DNA from: Bacteroidales bacterium
GTDB lineage: Bacteria > Bacteroidota > Bacteroidia > Bacteroidales > UBA932
Assembly: GCA_017504965.1 (NCBI GenBank)
Contig: JAFVQD010000016.1
Coordinates: forward strand, 1 to 64,000
DNA length: 64,000 bases
Direction: 5' to 3'
Shown: one piece after another, positions 7,976 to 17,312 of the stretch
Position numbering within the stretch: position 1 is the stretch's first letter
Layout: every line of letters starts with the position of its first letter
Translations under genes and position numbers: made by a program
Notes under the pieces: generated by a model
Databases searched by the model: none
What the model was told of the DNA's origin: nothing
What the model saw: the letters and a program-made list of their open reading frames with translations, nothing else

Positions 7976-8850
7976 TAAGATATTGGATTGAGGCGATGAG
8001 GCTCAGGACTCTCCCTGTGAGTGTGGCAGGGGTAATTGCAGGAACAGCCTGTGCCATCATTCTTGATTCGTTCAAGGCTGTACCGGCGATAGCCTGTCTT
8101 CTATTTGCCATTCTGGCACAGATAGCTGCAAACTTCGGTAACGAGTATTATGATTACAAGAATGGGATAGACAGAAAAGGGAGAGCAGGATTTCGCAGAG
8201 GTGTGACGGAGGGTGAGATCGATCCTAAGTCGATGAAAAGGGCTACCTTCATAGTTCTGGCATTGGCTGCGGCAGTAGGATGCACGATGCTTCTCTATGG
8301 TCCCTGGTGGCTGATAATTGTCGGAGTGCTGATCATAATTTTCGCGTTGGCATATAGTGCAGGTCCCTACCCTTTGTCCCATCACGGACTGGGTGATCTG
8401 GCCGTAATAATCTTTTTCGGGTTTATCCCCGTTACCTTTACCTGTTTTCTCCAGACCGGTGACTGGGAGGGTATGAATATTATTTTACCTGCATCTCTGG
8501 CAGTAGGTCTTCTTGCTGCCAATGTGCTCATTGTCAATAACTATAGAGATATGGAGGATGATGCGGCTGTAGGTAAGCGTACCACAGTCGTCATTTTCGG
8601 ACGAAGATGTATGAGTCTGGCATATCTGCTTTCAGGTATAGCCGGTATGGCCATAATGATCCCTGTCTGGATAAGGCTCCAATTCTGGGGATGGGCCATT
8701 CCTATCGTATATATCACCCTTCATCTCAAGGTCTGGCTGACACTCAGACAAAAGAGGGGGGCAGCACTCAACCCCCTTTTAGGGAGGACTGCTGTGAATC
8801 TTCTGGTTTTCTCGCTTTTACTGTTATGTGCTTCTAGTAGTACTTTCTGA
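7972..8850 (+). CDS. menA: 1,4-dihydroxy-2-naphthoate polyprenyltransferase
   Basis: MenA attaches the isoprenoid tail to 1,4-dihydroxy-2-naphthoate in the inner membrane, making the substrate of the preceding methyltransferase. The protein has 292 residues, about eight to nine membrane helices and the prenyl-diphosphate/Mg site N57xxxD61 with Asp67 (NEYYDYKNGID). The second acidic motif is NNYRDMEDDAAVGKRT near residue 190. The ATG overlaps the ubiE stop (ATGA). Together the two genes provide the quinone for the cytochrome bd oxidase encoded further along. Confidence 0.92.
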   Translation: MIRYWIEAMRLRTLPVSVAGVIAGTACAIILDSFKAVPAIACLLFAILAQIAANFGNEYYDYKNGIDRKGRAGFRRGVTEGEIDPKSMKRATFIVLALAAAVGCTMLLYGPWWLIIVGVLIIIFALAYSAGPYPLSHHGLGDLAVIIFFGFIPVTFTCFLQTGDWEGMNIILPASLAVGLLAANVLIVNNYRDMEDDAAVGKRTTVVIFGRRCMSLAYLLSGIAGMAIMIPVWIRLQFWGWAIPIVYITLHLKVWLTLRQKRGAALNPLLGRTAVNLLVFSLLLLCASSSTF

Positions 8851-8879
8851 CCAGTTCTGCCGCTTCATCTTGTCATCCA

Positions 8880-10232
8880 TTATCTCTCCAGCTCCTTCAC
8901 CATATTCTTTATCTTGGTGATAAGTTCAGGAACATCGAGCTTCTGTGGACACTGAGGCTTGCAGGCACCACACGAGATACATCTGTCTGCACGTGAGCCC
9001 TCCGGTACAGTGTTATAGTATGTAGCGAGGAATGCACGTTTTTTCTTGTTGAATTTCTCGTCACGTGCCCCCTCCATATCAGGGATGTTGCTCTCTTTCA
9101 CGCACTTGTTGTATGCAGCGAATACTGCAGGGATATCTACACCGTAGCGGCAAGGCATACAGTATTTGCACGCTGTACATCCGATCTGTTTGTACCTTCT
9201 GTATTCGGCTATCGCTTTGTCAAGCACTACCCTCTCCTCATCGGTCAGTGGTTTGAAGTCACAGAATGTGTCGAGATTGTCTTTAAGGTGCTCCATCTTG
9301 GTCATACCGCTGAGTACAGTGAGGACATTAGGGAGTGATCCTACATAGCGGAATGCCCACGAAGCGACAGATTTGTCCGGTGCATACTCTTTCAGGATAG
9401 CATCTGCATCAGGGGTAAGTGATGCGAGGGCACCACCTTTGAGGGGCTCCATCACCATACACTGGATACCTCTCTTCACCAGTTCATTGTATAAGATCTC
9501 AGCCTCCTGGTCCACCCAGTCGATATAGTTGATCTGGAGAAGAACGAAGTCCCAGGGGCGTTTGTTAAGTATATATTTGAAGAGCTCTTTGTCGCCGTGG
9601 AATGAGAAACCGAGTCTTTTGATCCTTCCGTTCTCTTTCTCTTTGGCGAGCACATCGTAGCCGCCCAGCTCTTCATAAGGTTTGTCATACCCCTCTTTTG
9701 TAGAGATGGCGTGGCAAAGATAATAATCGAAATACTCCACATCGCATCTTCTGAGCTGCTCTTCGAACAGTTCCTGAGCCTTCTCGGGACCGGTGATGAG
9801 CCATCCGGGCATCTTGTTGGCGAGGGTAAAGCTCTCACGTGGATATTTCTTAAGCATCTGACCTATGGCGACAGCAGACTTCTCATTGTGGTAATTCCAG
9901 GCTGTGTCGAAGTGGTTGATACCTTTTTCGTATGCGTAGTCGATAATCTCCTGCGACTTCTTCATATCGATCGCTTTGATCTTTCTGCCTCTGTTGTCCA
10001 GCTCATCTGTCTCATAGGTAGGGAAACGCATACATCCGTATCCTAGAAGTGACACTTCGCGTCCGGTGACATTGTCTTTTCTGAAAGCCATCACATATTT
10101 GCCAGGTTTTTCATCGTTTTTCCCTTTGCATCCGGTAGCCAAAGTGAAACCTCCGGCCAACATAAGTGTACCCAAACCAATATGCCTGATCGCCTCGCGA
10201 CGGGTCATAGTCTTTTTATCTTCTTGTGCCAT
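8880..10232 (-). CDS. Aldo/keto reductase with two C-terminal 4Fe-4S motifs, exported
   Basis: This 450-residue oxidoreductase begins with a twin-arginine-like signal (TRREAIRHIGLG), then a hydrophobic stretch and a possible lipobox ending TGC, so export and lipid anchoring are likely. The TIM-barrel AKR domain (about residues 45-330) has the catalytic Asp/Tyr region HFDTAWNYHNEKS and the Lys of LANKMPG. The tail holds two cysteine clusters, CTACKYCMPCRYGVDIP and CISCGACKPQCPQ, each able to bind a 4Fe-4S centre. This family is widespread in anaerobes; its substrate is unknown. It lies 18 bases after the trifunctional hydrolase gene and is probably cotranscribed. Confidence 0.85.
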   Translation of the reverse strand: MAQEDKKTMTRREAIRHIGLGTLMLAGGFTLATGCKGKNDEKPGKYVMAFRKDNVTGREVSLLGYGCMRFPTYETDELDNRGRKIKAIDMKKSQEIIDYAYEKGINHFDTAWNYHNEKSAVAIGQMLKKYPRESFTLANKMPGWLITGPEKAQELFEEQLRRCDVEYFDYYLCHAISTKEGYDKPYEELGGYDVLAKEKENGRIKRLGFSFHGDKELFKYILNKRPWDFVLLQINYIDWVDQEAEILYNELVKRGIQCMVMEPLKGGALASLTPDADAILKEYAPDKSVASWAFRYVGSLPNVLTVLSGMTKMEHLKDNLDTFCDFKPLTDEERVVLDKAIAEYRRYKQIGCTACKYCMPCRYGVDIPAVFAAYNKCVKESNIPDMEGARDEKFNKKKRAFLATYYNTVPEGSRADRCISCGACKPQCPQKLDVPELITKIKNMVKELER

Positions 10233-10250
10233 AGATTATTAGATTTGATA

Positions 10251-12908
10251 TTATTTTTGTAAAGGTATATACTTGCTGAAAAATTTCCAAATCTCTTCTG
10301 CAGTATCGATATCTTCTGTGAACCAGGAGTGTCCGGCCCCCACCACTTCGTAGAGCCAAACATCGCATCCGCTCCGCCCACCTTCGTATTTGTGGGTGAT
10401 GATCCGGTGTCCACCCTCCCTTTTCAGTTCCAATGTGTCGGTGACCTCAGTTTTGCAGCCGTTACGCTCCACCCAGTAGTCCACTGCATCGGGTACAGGG
10501 ATGTAGGCTCCCCAGCCCCCTTTGTTCTCGAGGTCTCCACCCCACTCTGACACTCTGTCCTCGGTGCCGTGAATCTCAAATATAGGGATGGGACGGGTCC
10601 TGGTATACTCCTGAGGCATCCAGGCCATAGTGAGACCCGCTATCGGAGCCACAGCCTTGAAGGTCTTCTGGTCGCTGTATGCCAGCAAATAGCACATCTC
10701 TCCGCCATTTGACATACCGGTAAGGAAAGTCTTGCTGCTGCTCAGGTCGTACTCTTTCTGCAGCCTTTTTGCCAGTTGGCAGAGGAATGAGATATCATCC
10801 ACAGTCATATCCTTCTGAAATGGGTAACCCACATTCCAGCAGTTGTTTCCCCTTCCATCCTTCGACCCCAGAGGGTAGCACACTGCAAAACCGTGCCGGT
10901 CTGCAGCCTCGTTGAACCCTTTCTTCTCCAGATTGTCAATCCCCCCACCGTATCCGTGCAGGACGAAAACCAGCGGAGCATCGGGCTTGATCCCTTCCGG
11001 TATGTATAGCTTGTATCTCCTCCCGACTCCGTCAATGGTGCAGTCATATACTCCGCTTCTGGCAGTTGCCGGGGCATCCCCATTGTCTCTCCAATCCAGC
11101 AGCACTTTCCCTTCGTGGTTCAGCACCTTCAGGTGGAGCTCGTCTCCATCTTTGGCAAGCACCATTACTGTGGCACTTTCGACACTCTTGCCGCCACCTA
11201 CCACGACAGGATAAGGGTTCTCGCAGGCACCCTTGGGGTGAAATGCATAGGAGTGCATATGTCCATTGACCGCCAGGTCAAATGGGGCATTCTCCAGAAG
11301 TGGTCTCCACAGCGGCTCGCAGAGGTTCCCGTTTTTCCATCCGTAGATGGGGATATGGTGCACCAGAATACGCTTTTTCGCCTCTTTGAACTCCTTGGAT
11401 GAGAGCTCCCTTTTCAGAAAATCGACCTGCTCCATCCTCAGATGGGTGAAATCGTTCAGACCCGAGTACTCGCGGTGGTCATCCTTTTTGTCCTCACCGC
11501 AGTCCAGAACGACGATGCGTGTGTCTCCCCAGTTGAATCCACCGAAGGTGCGTCCCCCTGCGTAGTCCATATGCTTGCGCAGACCGATGGAGTATGCATT
11601 GCGGATCTCGTGATTGCCACGGATGAAGAATGTGGGGATCCTCTCACCGTGGACACCCTCTGTAAGGATCTTCATAAAATGTGTCACCTGGTCACGGTCC
11701 TTAGGGTCATCGATGCAGTCTCCGTTGAATATCACGAAGTCATAATCTATATCTTCCACCTGTCTGAGGAGTGTGTCGAAGACGTTTTTACGCTGATGCA
11801 GATCGTTGAATATCACAGCTGTAAATGAATCTGCATCCTCCCGGACAGTCTCAAATGTGTAGAAAGGTGACCGGGCGGTATGGCCGAAGGTCTTGCTGTA
11901 GCCGCCATAGTAAAGAATCTCTTGCGAACATACACGGTAATAATATTTTGCACCTGGGGTGAGGTTCTCCAGACGGACCTTGTGGATAGATTCATTGAAC
12001 TCGGCCTGACCGTCTACCAGAGGGCGGACCATCTGCAGATGAGTGGTGTCAGGGCCGAACTCCACCCAGCTGTATGTGGGGATGACTGTCTCCCACATAA
12101 CGGTCATTCCACTGCCGGTGGGGTTCTGGAGATATGGTTTGGTCCTGAAGAGGGAATCGGGATCCATTGCGGTACGCAAAATCACCTCCACAGGTCTGTG
12201 GTCGGATGCCAATGGCTCCTCCAATACCCTTCTTGACTCTACAGAGTGGATGGGTGCTGTCGATTTGTACAGGGCGATATAATCGAGGGTCCTGTCTGGC
12301 TCATTGGCAGGGAAGGTCATTGCCTTAGGGTCGTTAAGTATCTTGAAGTCGGCCTCCAGCTCCTGGATGAACCCCGATCCTGGCTCAGCGTTCAGGTCCC
12401 CTGCCAGGAAGAAGGGCTTGGTGCTTCGGGCAGCCTGCTCTCTGATGATCCGGAGGGATGCCATACGGTCCTCCTCTGTGAGAGAGAGGTGGGTGCAGGC
12501 GAAGATGTACCCCTCGAACTCTGCTATCAGAAGTCCCCTCTCCTCCTCCCTGCCGGGCAATGGAAAACCTTCGCACCTTATCGGCACCTCCCGACAGAGG
12601 ATCCCTATGCCGTATTTTCCCCCGTCAAACGTGATCGCCGGGAGATATATCGGGTACATCTGGGCACGCTCCGAGATCTCCCCCAGTGCATACTTCTGAC
12701 CGTATCTGTGGGTCATACTGTCGAGTTCCTGTACTGCCACAATATCAGGGGCGGCATTCCGGATAATATTGGCCACCCTCTGGTAGTCGACACACCCGTC
12801 CATCCCCTTAGCATTTCTGACGTTGTAGGTCATCATCTTCAGATATTCCTGAGAAAATCCTGTCAGAGAGACCAGTAAGATACCTAAAATTATCCCTATC
12901 CTTTTCAT
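10251..12908 (-). CDS. Secreted three-domain hydrolase: EEP nuclease/phosphatase + purple-acid-phosphatase-like + PHB-depolymerase-like esterase
   Basis: This 885-residue protein has a signal peptide (residues 1-19) and three complete catalytic modules. Residues ~22-245 form an endonuclease/exonuclease/phosphatase fold with Asn29, Glu61, His140, Asp171/Asn173 and Asp236-His237. Residues ~255-605 resemble purple acid phosphatase: an FN3-like N-terminal part, then metal-binding D369xH371, GD396-397, GNHE431-434, His517-518 and GHMH549-552. Residues ~618-885 form an LpqC/PHB-depolymerase-type alpha/beta hydrolase with oxyanion HGYGGG, Ser733 in GMSNGG, Asp784 and His860. No frameshift separates the parts. 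Phosphodiester or phosphomonoester release plus ester cleavage on an extracellular substrate is inferred. The substrate is unknown. Confidence 0.85.
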   Translation of the reverse strand: MKRIGIILGILLVSLTGFSQEYLKMMTYNVRNAKGMDGCVDYQRVANIIRNAAPDIVAVQELDSMTHRYGQKYALGEISERAQMYPIYLPAITFDGGKYGIGILCREVPIRCEGFPLPGREEERGLLIAEFEGYIFACTHLSLTEEDRMASLRIIREQAARSTKPFFLAGDLNAEPGSGFIQELEADFKILNDPKAMTFPANEPDRTLDYIALYKSTAPIHSVESRRVLEEPLASDHRPVEVILRTAMDPDSLFRTKPYLQNPTGSGMTVMWETVIPTYSWVEFGPDTTHLQMVRPLVDGQAEFNESIHKVRLENLTPGAKYYYRVCSQEILYYGGYSKTFGHTARSPFYTFETVREDADSFTAVIFNDLHQRKNVFDTLLRQVEDIDYDFVIFNGDCIDDPKDRDQVTHFMKILTEGVHGERIPTFFIRGNHEIRNAYSIGLRKHMDYAGGRTFGGFNWGDTRIVVLDCGEDKKDDHREYSGLNDFTHLRMEQVDFLKRELSSKEFKEAKKRILVHHIPIYGWKNGNLCEPLWRPLLENAPFDLAVNGHMHSYAFHPKGACENPYPVVVGGGKSVESATVMVLAKDGDELHLKVLNHEGKVLLDWRDNGDAPATARSGVYDCTIDGVGRRYKLYIPEGIKPDAPLVFVLHGYGGGIDNLEKKGFNEAADRHGFAVCYPLGSKDGRGNNCWNVGYPFQKDMTVDDISFLCQLAKRLQKEYDLSSSKTFLTGMSNGGEMCYLLAYSDQKTFKAVAPIAGLTMAWMPQEYTRTRPIPIFEIHGTEDRVSEWGGDLENKGGWGAYIPVPDAVDYWVERNGCKTEVTDTLELKREGGHRIITHKYEGGRSGCDVWLYEVVGAGHSWFTEDIDTAEEIWKFFSKYIPLQK

Positions 12909-12933
12909 AGTGTATATAGCTTCTTTTATAAGG

Positions 12934-12941
12934 CAAATTTA
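12934..12941 (-). promoter_or_regulatory. -7 element TAAATTTG for the three-domain hydrolase
   Basis: Matches TAnnTTTG and ends 25 bases before the ATG at 12908. It lies only 2 bases from the divergent -7 element of the GH84 gene. Confidence 0.5.
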
Positions 12942-12943
12942 AG

Positions 12944-12951
12944 TATATTTG
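12944..12951 (+). promoter_or_regulatory. -7 element TATATTTG for the GH84 gene
   Basis: Matches TAnnTTTG and ends 25 bases before the ATG at 12977. It is back-to-back with the minus-strand element at 12934-12941. Confidence 0.5.
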
Positions 12952-12976
12952 CCTACAATTAAGAAATAACCTTGCT

Positions 12977-14944
12977 ATGAAATTGAATCCATTTATCCTC
13001 TCATTATTGCTTTTGGTTCTAAGCGGCAATATCTCTGCCCAGAGCCCCTATACCATATATCCTGTCCCTCAGGAGTATACCCTTACATCAGGGAAAGCCT
13101 CGTTTACCCACACTGTGGATGTGGTGGCAGAGGCCGGTATCGACCGATATACCCTCGACAGGGTGGAGCAGATACTTCAGGAGCAGGGGCTGGAGGTGGT
13201 TTTCACACAGAAACCCCGGTCCGGGAATTCGACAGTGTACCTCGGTGTGAACGGTTCCGGTGGTGAGGCAGATAAAAGGGCCTCCAAACTCTCCCTCAGC
13301 AGGGATCTGTTTACATTGCCCAAATATGACCGTCACATCGTGAGTCTCACCTCTTCGCGTGGAAAGGCTCAGGTGGTGGTACTCGGAGAGAATACGGATG
13401 CAGTTTTCTATGGTCTGGCTACCCTTGAGCAGATATTTGACCGCGGGACAGAAAATCTCCCCTGTGTCACCTTCTACGACTATGCAGATGTTCGGAACAG
13501 AGGTGTCATCGAAGGGTATTACGGCGTCCCATACAGTGAAGAGGTGACAGCAGACCTTTTCCGCTTTATGGCACGATACAAGCTGAATACATATATGTAC
13601 GGGGCGAAGAGCGACCCCTACCACTCACGTCACTGGGACAAAGCCTATCCTGAGAAGATCAGCGATAAGGAGAGACGCTTCGGACTGATGACTCAGGATA
13701 TGATGAGACATCTGTGCGAAGTGGCACACCAGTGTAAAGTGAATTTCATCTGGTCCATCCACCCGGGACAGAGTTTTACCGCCCTCGGTGACTCGGATGT
13801 CCTGGAGCGCATTATGTCCAAGTTCCAGATGATGTATGACCTCGGTGTCCGTCAGTTCGGAGTATTCGTGGATGATGTGGGTGTCCCTTCAGATGACCCC
13901 ACCCTAAAGCAGGGAGCTGACCGTCTGACAGAGCTTCAGAGACTCGTCGATGAGCGCTGGAACACCCCGGATGCTTCCCCTGCAGACACTGTGAAGCCCC
14001 TTCAGTATGTCCCTCAGCTATATGCTTACAGCTGGGTCAAACCGGAGCAGGCGCGCAGATTCTGGGAGTCCCTCTCCCCTGTCCCTGACAAAGTCAATAT
14101 CTACACCACAGGTAAAAATGTATGGTCTGTCCCCAATAGCACCGACCTCTCCCTTCTGGACGATTACATCGGGAAAGAGGTGGCCTGGTGGTGGAATTAC
14201 CCCTGCAATGATGTCGATGTGACCAAAATATTTATCGCAGATATCTATACCAATTTCTCCGATGAGACACATATCGACAGCAGTGCCACCCTGGAGAGTT
14301 CGCTTCCGCTCAGTACGTTGATCATCAACCCTATGCAGCAGGGTGCACTTTCGAAAATACCCCTATTCAGTGTGGGTGACTACACTTGGAATATGGATAC
14401 CTTTGACCATATGGAGAGCTGGTATGCCTCATTGGAGGCTGTGGTGGGTGAAGGACGGGCCGAAGTGCTCAGGAGCCTTGTCCCCTATCTTCGCTACTAT
14501 GATGCCGGATCACCCCTGGATACACTCATCGATCAGTTCAAATCTGCCTACACCCTTGACCCCTCTTCAGCCTCTGCGGATGCTCTGATTCAGGAGCTTG
14601 GGAAAATATCTGATGCCTGTGATATCCTCGCTCAGATGGGAGATTCAGCTTCTGAGAGTGATACCCTTTTCTATGCCGATCTACGCCCCTGGCTCCTGAA
14701 ACTGAAATCTATGACCCGACACGGCTCACTGATGCTCAGAGCCTTGACCGATGAGTCATCAGATATTGACAGAGTTACATTTGCCAAGAGCTGGTCAGCT
14801 ATCGAAGGGGTAGACAAGAGTGATGACCACCGCTTCGATATCCTTACCGGTATGGGATCAGACATAACACTCTCTGTCCGCACAGCAGAGCCTGCGGCAG
14901 AATCGCTCCGTCCGTTCCTCGACTGGCTGTTGGAGCAGTTCTAA
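12977..14944 (+). CDS. GH84 beta-N-acetylglucosaminidase (O-GlcNAcase-like), secreted
   Basis: This 655-residue glycoside hydrolase has a signal peptide ending near ISAQ (residue ~22). An N-terminal GH20b-like domain (about 27-145) is followed by the GH84 catalytic barrel, which starts at RGVIEGYYGVPYS. The substrate-assisted catalytic pair is Asp299-Asp300 in GVFVDDVG. The family removes terminal beta-GlcNAc, as in the Bacteroides enzyme BtGH84, which acts on host glycans. The C-terminal region is helical. It is slightly shorter than BtGH84. The stop overlaps the convergent YeiH-type gene by four bases. Confidence 0.93.
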   Translation: MKLNPFILSLLLLVLSGNISAQSPYTIYPVPQEYTLTSGKASFTHTVDVVAEAGIDRYTLDRVEQILQEQGLEVVFTQKPRSGNSTVYLGVNGSGGEADKRASKLSLSRDLFTLPKYDRHIVSLTSSRGKAQVVVLGENTDAVFYGLATLEQIFDRGTENLPCVTFYDYADVRNRGVIEGYYGVPYSEEVTADLFRFMARYKLNTYMYGAKSDPYHSRHWDKAYPEKISDKERRFGLMTQDMMRHLCEVAHQCKVNFIWSIHPGQSFTALGDSDVLERIMSKFQMMYDLGVRQFGVFVDDVGVPSDDPTLKQGADRLTELQRLVDERWNTPDASPADTVKPLQYVPQLYAYSWVKPEQARRFWESLSPVPDKVNIYTTGKNVWSVPNSTDLSLLDDYIGKEVAWWWNYPCNDVDVTKIFIADIYTNFSDETHIDSSATLESSLPLSTLIINPMQQGALSKIPLFSVGDYTWNMDTFDHMESWYASLEAVVGEGRAEVLRSLVPYLRYYDAGSPLDTLIDQFKSAYTLDPSSASADALIQELGKISDACDILAQMGDSASESDTLFYADLRPWLLKLKSMTRHGSLMLRALTDESSDIDRVTFAKSWSAIEGVDKSDDHRFDILTGMGSDITLSVRTAEPAAESLRPFLDWLLEQF

Positions 14945-16203
14945 ACTGTAAGAGGCTTTATAACTCCGAAGATCACGTAAGCTACGATCAGGGTCACCAC
15001 TATATTGAATAACTGGGCGGTGAGAAATACCTTTAGAGGTACCCTGTTCTCTTTACTGAAGATCTCTTTAAAACGGGTCTCAAGACCTATGCAGACAAAC
15101 GCTATGCTGAAAAGCATATTCTGGAACCCTTTGGTCACTTTCCCTACTGCCGCAGCATTTGCCGGTTCGAAACAGAAACTGAAAACCAGAGATGCCACTA
15201 TGAAACCCACCACGAATTTGGGGAATCTGTCCCAGATGACACCCAGAGTGGGTTTCTCCTGCTGATTCTTACCCTGATAGCTCCACATCAGTGAGATGAT
15301 GAAGGCCGCTACACCCAGAAGGACATTCTGTGAAGACTTTACGATGACAGCAGTCTGGGCTGCAATATCTCCGCTATGGGCATTGTCTGCCAGTGTACCG
15401 GCTGCGGCTACAGCACCGGTGGTGTCGATAGTACCACCAAGCCAGGCCCCTGTCACCTCCGGGGAGAGATTCATCAGATTTGCAAGCCAGGGGAGAAGAT
15501 ACATCATAGGGATGGCAATGATAAGGACGAGAGAGACCACATATGAGAGCTTTTTGCTGTCCCCTTTGATCACCCCACAAGTGGCAATGGCTGCAGAGAC
15601 TCCGCAGATAGAGACTGCGCTTGCAAGCATAGTCCCCATCTCGCTGTCCACCTTCATTTTTCTCCCTATCCAGTACGCAAAATACCATACGGTGAATACC
15701 ACTATGACAGATTGAGCCAGACCAAATGCACCCGACTTCATCACATTCCCGAAGAGGATGGTGGAGCCCAGGCATATAATACCTATTTTGATATAAAACT
15801 CACTATTGACAGCAGCTTTTAGCCACCCCGGAACCTTGAAAAGATTGCTTATAGTCAGACCGATGATAACTGCGAAGAATACAGATTCGAATCCGAGTTT
15901 TTTAATTGCAGGGATGTTAGCCAGAAGCTGGGCACATACGGTGAGTGAGAAAATTACGAATAGAGAGGGGAAAATCCACACTATCTCTTTCCCTTTCTTC
16001 CCCATAATCAAGGAAGTCAATACTGTCAGTACATATACGAACAGAAACATATATCCTGCGGAGATCCAGTCCGATGTGCTCGCCAATCCTTTCGGCATCC
16101 TGGGCATCGAATCGGGAAAAACTGAGGCCAGAACCAATATTATCGCACCTGCAAAAACCACTATCCAATCCTCTGTTGTCAGCTTTTTAATCAAATTTTT
16201 CAT
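14941..16203 (-). CDS. YeiH/UPF0324-family putative sulfate exporter
   Basis: This 420-residue inner-membrane protein has about ten to eleven hydrophobic segments and the family landmarks CLGSTILFGNV, CGVSAAIATCGVIKG and WLGGTIDTTGAVAAAG. The family is annotated as a putative sulfate exporter, with little direct biochemistry. A Met codon at 16212 falls inside the -7 promoter element (16210-16217), so MKNLIKKL at 16203 is the probable start. It appears monocistronic and ends against the GH84 gene. Confidence 0.87.
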   Translation of the reverse strand: MKNLIKKLTTEDWIVVFAGAIILVLASVFPDSMPRMPKGLASTSDWISAGYMFLFVYVLTVLTSLIMGKKGKEIVWIFPSLFVIFSLTVCAQLLANIPAIKKLGFESVFFAVIIGLTISNLFKVPGWLKAAVNSEFYIKIGIICLGSTILFGNVMKSGAFGLAQSVIVVFTVWYFAYWIGRKMKVDSEMGTMLASAVSICGVSAAIATCGVIKGDSKKLSYVVSLVLIIAIPMMYLLPWLANLMNLSPEVTGAWLGGTIDTTGAVAAAGTLADNAHSGDIAAQTAVIVKSSQNVLLGVAAFIISLMWSYQGKNQQEKPTLGVIWDRFPKFVVGFIVASLVFSFCFEPANAAAVGKVTKGFQNMLFSIAFVCIGLETRFKEIFSKENRVPLKVFLTAQLFNIVVTLIVAYVIFGVIKPLTV

Positions 16204-16209
16204 ATATCT

Positions 16210-16217
16210 CAAAATTA
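16210..16217 (-). promoter_or_regulatory. -7 element TAATTTTG next to the YeiH-type start
   Basis: Perfect TAnnTTTG match with only 6 bases between it and the ATG at 16203, so the transcript should begin within a few bases of the start codon. Confidence 0.45.
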
Positions 16218-16293
16218 GTATAACCTTTTACTATTTCCTCGCAAAAATATATTTTAACAGTTATATGACAAAATAATATTTCCCATTTATCAC

Positions 16294-16301
16294 TATATTT
16301 G
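16294..16301 (+). promoter_or_regulatory. -7 element TATATTTG for the metallophosphoesterase
   Basis: Matches TAnnTTTG and ends 18 bases before the ATG at 16320. It overlaps an alternative TTG start at 16299, which is therefore rejected. Confidence 0.5.
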
Positions 16302-16319
16302 TCAAAACAAATAGTGTGT

Positions 16320-17312
16320 ATGATGCTCTTATTCTCTGTTATTGTGGGGCTTATATTGGCCTTGATTCCAAATATCTTATGGATTATATTCTGGTGTATC
16401 GGGAAGATCGCCCATTTTCACACCCCATATACCCCATTCGGATGGTGCTCTCTGGCTCTCCTCCTTATCTTTTGGGCCCTGATGGCATACGGATATTATA
16501 TAGGGAGATGGAGAATGGAGACCACTACTGTAGAGTATAGCCATAAAGATATACCGGCAGAATTTGATGGTTTCAGGATAGTGCACATTTCAGATATGCA
16601 TCTGAGCTCCTTTGACCGTCATCCTGACCGTCTTCAGAAAGTGGTAGAGAGAATAAATTCACTCAAGCCGGACCTTGTCTGCTTTACAGGAGATATGGTG
16701 ACTGTAGGGGTCACAGAGGCTGAGCCGTATACAGAGATCCTGCGCGGGATATCGGCCACCTACGGAGTGGCATCGGTGCTGGGAAACCACGATTTTCTGA
16801 TCTACACCATCGGGGCAGAAGACTCCATTGCACGGAGTGCAGAACTGCAGAAGCTGGAGAGCTATATCCGACAGACCCTCGGTTGGAGGCTGCTCCGCAA
16901 TGAAAATATGACTATTGCCCGAGAGGGAGGTGCCAAAATCACCATTCTGGGTGTAGACAATATTCAGGGGGCCGGGCAGGGATTCCGCACCATCAATAAA
17001 GGGGATCAGCTTGAAGCAATGGGCGATACCGACGGCTTCAGGGTCCTCCTCTCACACGATCCGAGCCACTGGGCTGCACAGGTGCTCCACCGGACAGACA
17101 TTCAGCTGACCCTCTCGGGACATACACACGCAGCGCAGATACGCCTCTTCGGGTGGAACCCTTCATCACTGATGTTCGATCACACAGATGGACGCTATGA
17201 CCGGGATGGACAGACCCTCTATGTAAACATAGGACTGGGGTGCACAGCCCCATTCAGACTCGGTGCACCCCAGGAGATCACTTTGATCAAGCTCTCTAAT
17301 ACCCCTCGATAA
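16320..17312 (+). CDS. Membrane-anchored metallophosphoesterase (YkuE-like)
   Basis: This ~330-residue protein has two N-terminal membrane helices (about residues 1-22 and 38-60) and a calcineurin-like domain. Metal-binding motifs are visible in order: SDMHLS (DxH), TGDMV (GD), LGNHDF (GNHD), the His of LLSHDPSHW and SGHTHAAQ (GHTH). YkuE relatives act on the outer membrane face, and some hydrolyse lipid-linked or UDP-linked phosphoesters. The substrate here is unknown. ATG at 16320 or 16323 is the start because the promoter element ends at 16301. The last 17 bases overlap the convergent M28 peptidase gene. Confidence 0.87.
   Translation: MMLLFSVIVGLILALIPNILWIIFWCIGKIAHFHTPYTPFGWCSLALLLIFWALMAYGYYIGRWRMETTTVEYSHKDIPAEFDGFRIVHISDMHLSSFDRHPDRLQKVVERINSLKPDLVCFTGDMVTVGVTEAEPYTEILRGISATYGVASVLGNHDFLIYTIGAEDSIARSAELQKLESYIRQTLGWRLLRNENMTIAREGGAKITILGVDNIQGAGQGFRTINKGDQLEAMGDTDGFRVLLSHDPSHWAAQVLHRTDIQLTLSGHTHAAQIRLFGWNPSSLMFDHTDGRYDRDGQTLYVNIGLGCTAPFRLGAPQEITLIKLSNTPR

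Noticed and set aside
12246-12878. A 210-residue plus-strand frame opposite the three-domain hydrolase, and many similar antisense frames elsewhere
   Set aside because: They lie antisense to genes with full catalytic motifs, have no recognisable domains and lack promoters; they are by-products of codon bias.
16299-16319. A TTG start for the metallophosphoesterase, and TTG starts at 39835 and 47776
   Set aside because: At 16299 and 39835 the TTG overlaps or precedes the -7 element; at 47776 a downstream ATG gives the family start.
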